Shown here piece after piece: positions 62,356 through 64,000 of a DNA stretch of 64,000 bases (within the stretch, counting starts at the first letter, position 1; every line of letters begins with the position of its first letter). The translations under genes were made by a program, and so were the position numbers. Location of the stretch: positions 248,001 to 312,000 of the forward strand of contig CP121458.1 in assembly GCA_029690005.1 (NCBI GenBank), read 5' to 3'. Source of the DNA: Prescottella defluvii. Lineage in GTDB: Bacteria; Actinomycetota; Actinomycetes; Mycobacteriales; Mycobacteriaceae. The notes under the pieces are model-generated. The model was not told the DNA's origin, did not search any database, and saw nothing but the letters and a program-made list of their open reading frames with translations.

Positions 62356-62763
62356 TCACTCCGCCACGGTGGGCGGCGGCGCCAGGAACGGGCGCACCTC
62401 GAGCCACTCGTGGATCGGCTTCCCACCGGCCCCGGGGGCGGCCGAGAGCTCGCCGGCCAGTTCGAGTGCGCGGTCGCGGCTGTCGACGTCGATCACCATC
62501 CAGCCGGCGATGAGGTCCTTCGTTTCGGCGAACGGGCCATCGGTGACCGGCGGCCGACCCTCGCCGTCGTACCGGACCCACATCCCCTCGGCGGCGAGCG
62601 CCTGGGCGTCGACGAACTCGCCGGTCGCCTCGAGGCGGTCCGCGAAGTCCTGCATGTACTGCACGTGCGCGGTGATCTCCTCCGGCGTCCACCGGTCCAT
62701 GGGCACGTCGTTGACGGGAGTCGGAGCGCCTCGGTAGTGCTTGAGCAACAAGTACTTGGCCAT
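62356..62763 (-). CDS. YCII/DGPF-domain protein
   Basis: A 135-residue YCII-related protein with the DGPF motif in PPVTDGPFAETKDLIAGWMVIDVDSRDRALELA. It starts MAKYLLLKHYRGAPTPVND. Proteins of this type are encoded beside ECF42 sigma factors and are presumed sensors or targets of them; their biochemical role is not known. It is the first gene of the two-gene operon, with the sigma factor four bases downstream. The ATG at 62763 follows GAGGAGAA. Confidence 0.9.
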   Translation of the reverse strand: MAKYLLLKHYRGAPTPVNDVPMDRWTPEEITAHVQYMQDFADRLEATGEFVDAQALAAEGMWVRYDGEGRPPVTDGPFAETKDLIAGWMVIDVDSRDRALELAGELSAAPGAGGKPIHEWLEVRPFLAPPPTVAE

Positions 62764-63085
62764 CGTTCTTCTCCTCGATGTGGTGCGACCCATTCTGGTC
62801 GCATTCACAGCGGGGACGGAGCCGGTCACGAGTTCTCGACATCGCCGTCCGAAGTTTTTTCGGACTCGCAGCCCAACCCTCGGAGGGTCGGCGCGCGGCG
62901 CCCGGTCGGCAGCACCGAGTGGACGGGACGGAGCGGGGCCTGGGACACTCCACACCTGTCCGATGCCGACAGTCGTCGAACTCCCCGGACGGTGAATGCC
63001 GCCAAAGAATGCGGCCACGAAATGTCGTTCAGCTCGCACTGAACGAAAGACCCGAGATCCGAGGTGCGCGCTCCAGGCATAAACG
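62764..63085. other. 322-base region without a supported gene
   Basis: It lies upstream of the YCII-sigma operon and should hold its promoter. Short frames on both strands have no ribosome site or recognisable domain. ECF42 sigma factors often act on their own promoter, but no clear GTC-type -10 was identified. Confidence 0.5.
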
Positions 63086-63120
63086 CGTGTGGCGGGCACC
63101 GTCCAGGTGCCCGCCACACG
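63086..63120 (-). terminator. Perfect 15-base-pair terminator after the small peptide gene
   Basis: CGTGTGGCGGGCACC pairs perfectly with GGTGCCCGCCACACG around a 5-base loop, then CGTTTAT on the leftward strand. It lies 20 bases after the stop of the 45-residue gene, giving it a transcript of its own. Confidence 0.8.
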
Positions 63121-63139
63121 CGACAGAAAGATCAGGCCA

Positions 63140-63277
63140 CTACGACAGGGCCCCTGCAGCCTTCGAGACGGAGCCACCAAAGGCAACGATGCCGTTGAGC
63201 GCGTCGCCGACACCGGTGAGCAGGTTGCCGAAGTCGCCCAGGGCCGTGAGCAGGGAAATGATCTGATCGAAATCCAT
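63140..63277 (-). CDS. 45-residue hydrophobic/amphipathic orphan peptide
   Basis: The product starts MDFDQIISLLTALGDFGNLL and ends GSVSKAAGALS. It has no Cys, only one Lys and no Arg, with Leu, Ile, Val, Gly and Ala making up most of it, so an amphipathic helix with a Gly-rich second half is likely. AGAAGGAC stands seven bases before the ATG and a perfect terminator follows, both signs of an expressed gene. The size, acidity and absence of a signal peptide resemble corynebacterial PorA/PorH channel peptides, which are exported without cleavage. That resemblance is by shape only; no homology is claimed. Confidence 0.6.
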   Translation of the reverse strand: MDFDQIISLLTALGDFGNLLTGVGDALNGIVAFGGSVSKAAGALS

Positions 63278-63600
63278 TAGATGTCCTTCTGGTTCGAGCG
63301 TGGCGCAATGCCACGGTTTACGAAGAAACGCGCTGTCGCATTTCGTCCGAATGCACCTTACGAGTAACCGAACGCCCGCATCAATACCCCAGGTAGTGAT
63401 CTGCAACACATGCATAAGCGGCAATGAAAGAATTGCGCCACACTTTTAGAGAATTACACGCACAAATGCGCATCCCGCAATATTCTCGCCGGGCGAATTC
63501 CTGGAGCGCGAATCGGAATCGAGAGTGGATCCCCGGCCACCACGCCCACCCAGGGTGGCACCTGATCTACCGGAACTGCTCCGCGGGAACGGAGACACAA
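63278..63600. other. 323-base gap upstream of the small peptide gene
   Basis: No gene is supported. It should contain the promoter of the 45-residue gene; the part at 63370-63490 is markedly lower in GC than the window average, which fits a strong promoter region. It ends at the tRNA terminator. Confidence 0.5.
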
Positions 63601-63634
63601 AGAAGCCCCCACCTGCACGCAGGTGAGGGGCTCT
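63601..63634 (-). terminator. Terminator after tRNA-Ser(CGA)
   Basis: On the leftward strand AGCCCCTCACCTGC pairs with GCAGGTGGGGGCT and is followed by TTCT, starting a few bases after the tRNA CCA end. Confidence 0.8.
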
Positions 63635-63637
63635 TGG

Positions 63638-63725
63638 CGGTGGCGGAGGGATTTGAACCCTCGGTACGGGGTTACCGTACACAGCATTTCGAGTGCTGCA
63701 CCTTCGGCCGCTCGGACACGCCACC
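63638..63725 (-). tRNA. tRNA-Ser(CGA)
   Basis: Acceptor strands GGTGGCG and CGCCACC pair, the T arm holds GGGTTCAAATCCC, and the anticodon loop CTCGAAA reads CGA for the UCG serine codon. A long variable arm (GTACGG...CCGTAC) marks class II. Discriminator G with CCA encoded at 63637-63635. Confidence 0.97.
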
Positions 63726-63776
63726 GCCGAGAACTGTACCGGAGTCGGTGCCCAGCAAGAAATCGGCTGGTCAGAG

Positions 63777-63974
63777 CTACTTTCCGGTGAGCTTGTCCTT
63801 GATCGTCGAGGCGGCGTCCTTGACCTTTTCGCCCGCTTCCCTGACGGCGGATTCGATCTGGTCGCCCTTGCCCTCGTTCTTCAGATCCTCGTCGCCTGTG
63901 GCCTTGCCGGCGGCTTCCTTCGCCTTGCCGCCGAGTTCCTCGGCCTTGTTCTTGGCGTCGTCTTCGATTCCCAC
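63777..63974 (-). CDS. CsbD-family stress protein
   Basis: A 65-residue, very hydrophilic protein rich in Lys, Glu, Asp and Ala (GIEDDAKNKAEELGGKAKEAAGKATGD-type repeats), the pattern of CsbD proteins. These are general-stress, sigma-B-type or osmotic-stress induced in many bacteria; the molecular role is unknown. The GTG start at 63974 follows GGAGGTGA. Full family length. Confidence 0.9.
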   Translation of the reverse strand: MGIEDDAKNKAEELGGKAKEAAGKATGDEDLKNEGKGDQIESAVREAGEKVKDAASTIKDKLTGK

Positions 63975-64000
63975 GAGTCACCTCCGTGAATCTGCTCGAA

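Noticed and set aside
62826..63119. A 97-residue leftward frame upstream of the YCII gene
   Set aside because: It covers the perfect terminator hairpin at 63086-63120, lacks a ribosome site and has no recognisable domain.

Overview
The window is 64 kb of high-GC actinobacterial chromosome, most like Rhodococcus/Prescottella or another mycolic-acid actinomycete. Supporting signs are an Lsr2 nucleoid protein, an MmpL-type RND transporter, a mycothiol-type DinB (MDMPI-like) protein, an F420-type PPOX flavoprotein, an IdeR/DtxR iron box, and the set dnaX, Rv3722c-like aspartate aminotransferase, SRP RNA and tRNA-Ser that also occurs in M. tuberculosis. The genus is inferred from gene content, not proven. 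No rRNA, insertion sequence, prophage or CRISPR array was seen.

Layout. 1-7.1 kb: an erythromycin-esterase-family gene cut by the window edge; a leftward operon of acyl-CoA synthetase, E1-alpha, E1-beta, lipoyl E2 and a stand-alone acyl carrier protein; and a divergent alpha/beta hydrolase. 7.1-10.7 kb: small conserved proteins, an AraC regulator with a short intradiol-dioxygenase-like gene, and a conserved hypothetical. 10.7-16.8 kb: dnaX, ammonium transporter, a dihydrodipicolinate-reductase-like enzyme and two VOC proteins. 16.9-22.1 kb: a possible surface protein, an acyl-CoA synthetase and a HhH-GPD DNA-repair protein. 22.1-29.9 kb: iron uptake (enterochelin esterase and siderophore-binding lipoprotein divergent from an iron box; a Fe3+ ABC transporter), interrupted by aspartate aminotransferase, SRP RNA and tRNA-Ser(GGA). 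29.9-34.7 kb: a duplicated gene 3' end, a DUF2510 protein, a lipoprotein, an AraC regulator, an MDMPI-like protein and ctaD. 34.9-39 kb: queuosine genes gluQRS, yhhQ and tgt. 39-51 kb: methyltransferase, flavin monooxygenase, PPOX protein, LtrA, acyl-CoA dehydrogenase, heterodimeric ABC exporter, and MmpL with TetR. 51-58.7 kb: methyltransferase, Rrf2, sterol-desaturase-like enzyme, YceI, benzoylformate decarboxylase, TetR with two operators beside a DUF4386 remnant, and MFS with MarR. 58.8-64 kb: an Lsr2 operon, a heme-binding-like protein, ECF sigma factor with YCII partner, a 45-residue orphan peptide, tRNA-Ser(CGA) and CsbD.

Quality warning. More than twenty conserved genes are each split by a one-base frame change. 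Wherever the intended frame can be rebuilt, one base added to a short run of G or C restores the family sequence and makes the gene length a multiple of three. This points to homopolymer under-calling in the assembly, not mass gene decay. Coordinates below span the whole intended gene and give the break point. The apparent fusions (synthetase-E1-alpha, permease-ATPase, TetR-MmpL) are treated as artefacts.

How the genes fit together. The first operon reads as a self-contained 2-oxoacid dehydrogenase module with its own carrier protein. The iron genes form two uptake routes, one under a clear iron box. The queuosine genes suggest salvage of a queuosine base. Several efflux systems sit next to local TetR or MarR repressors with recognisable operators.
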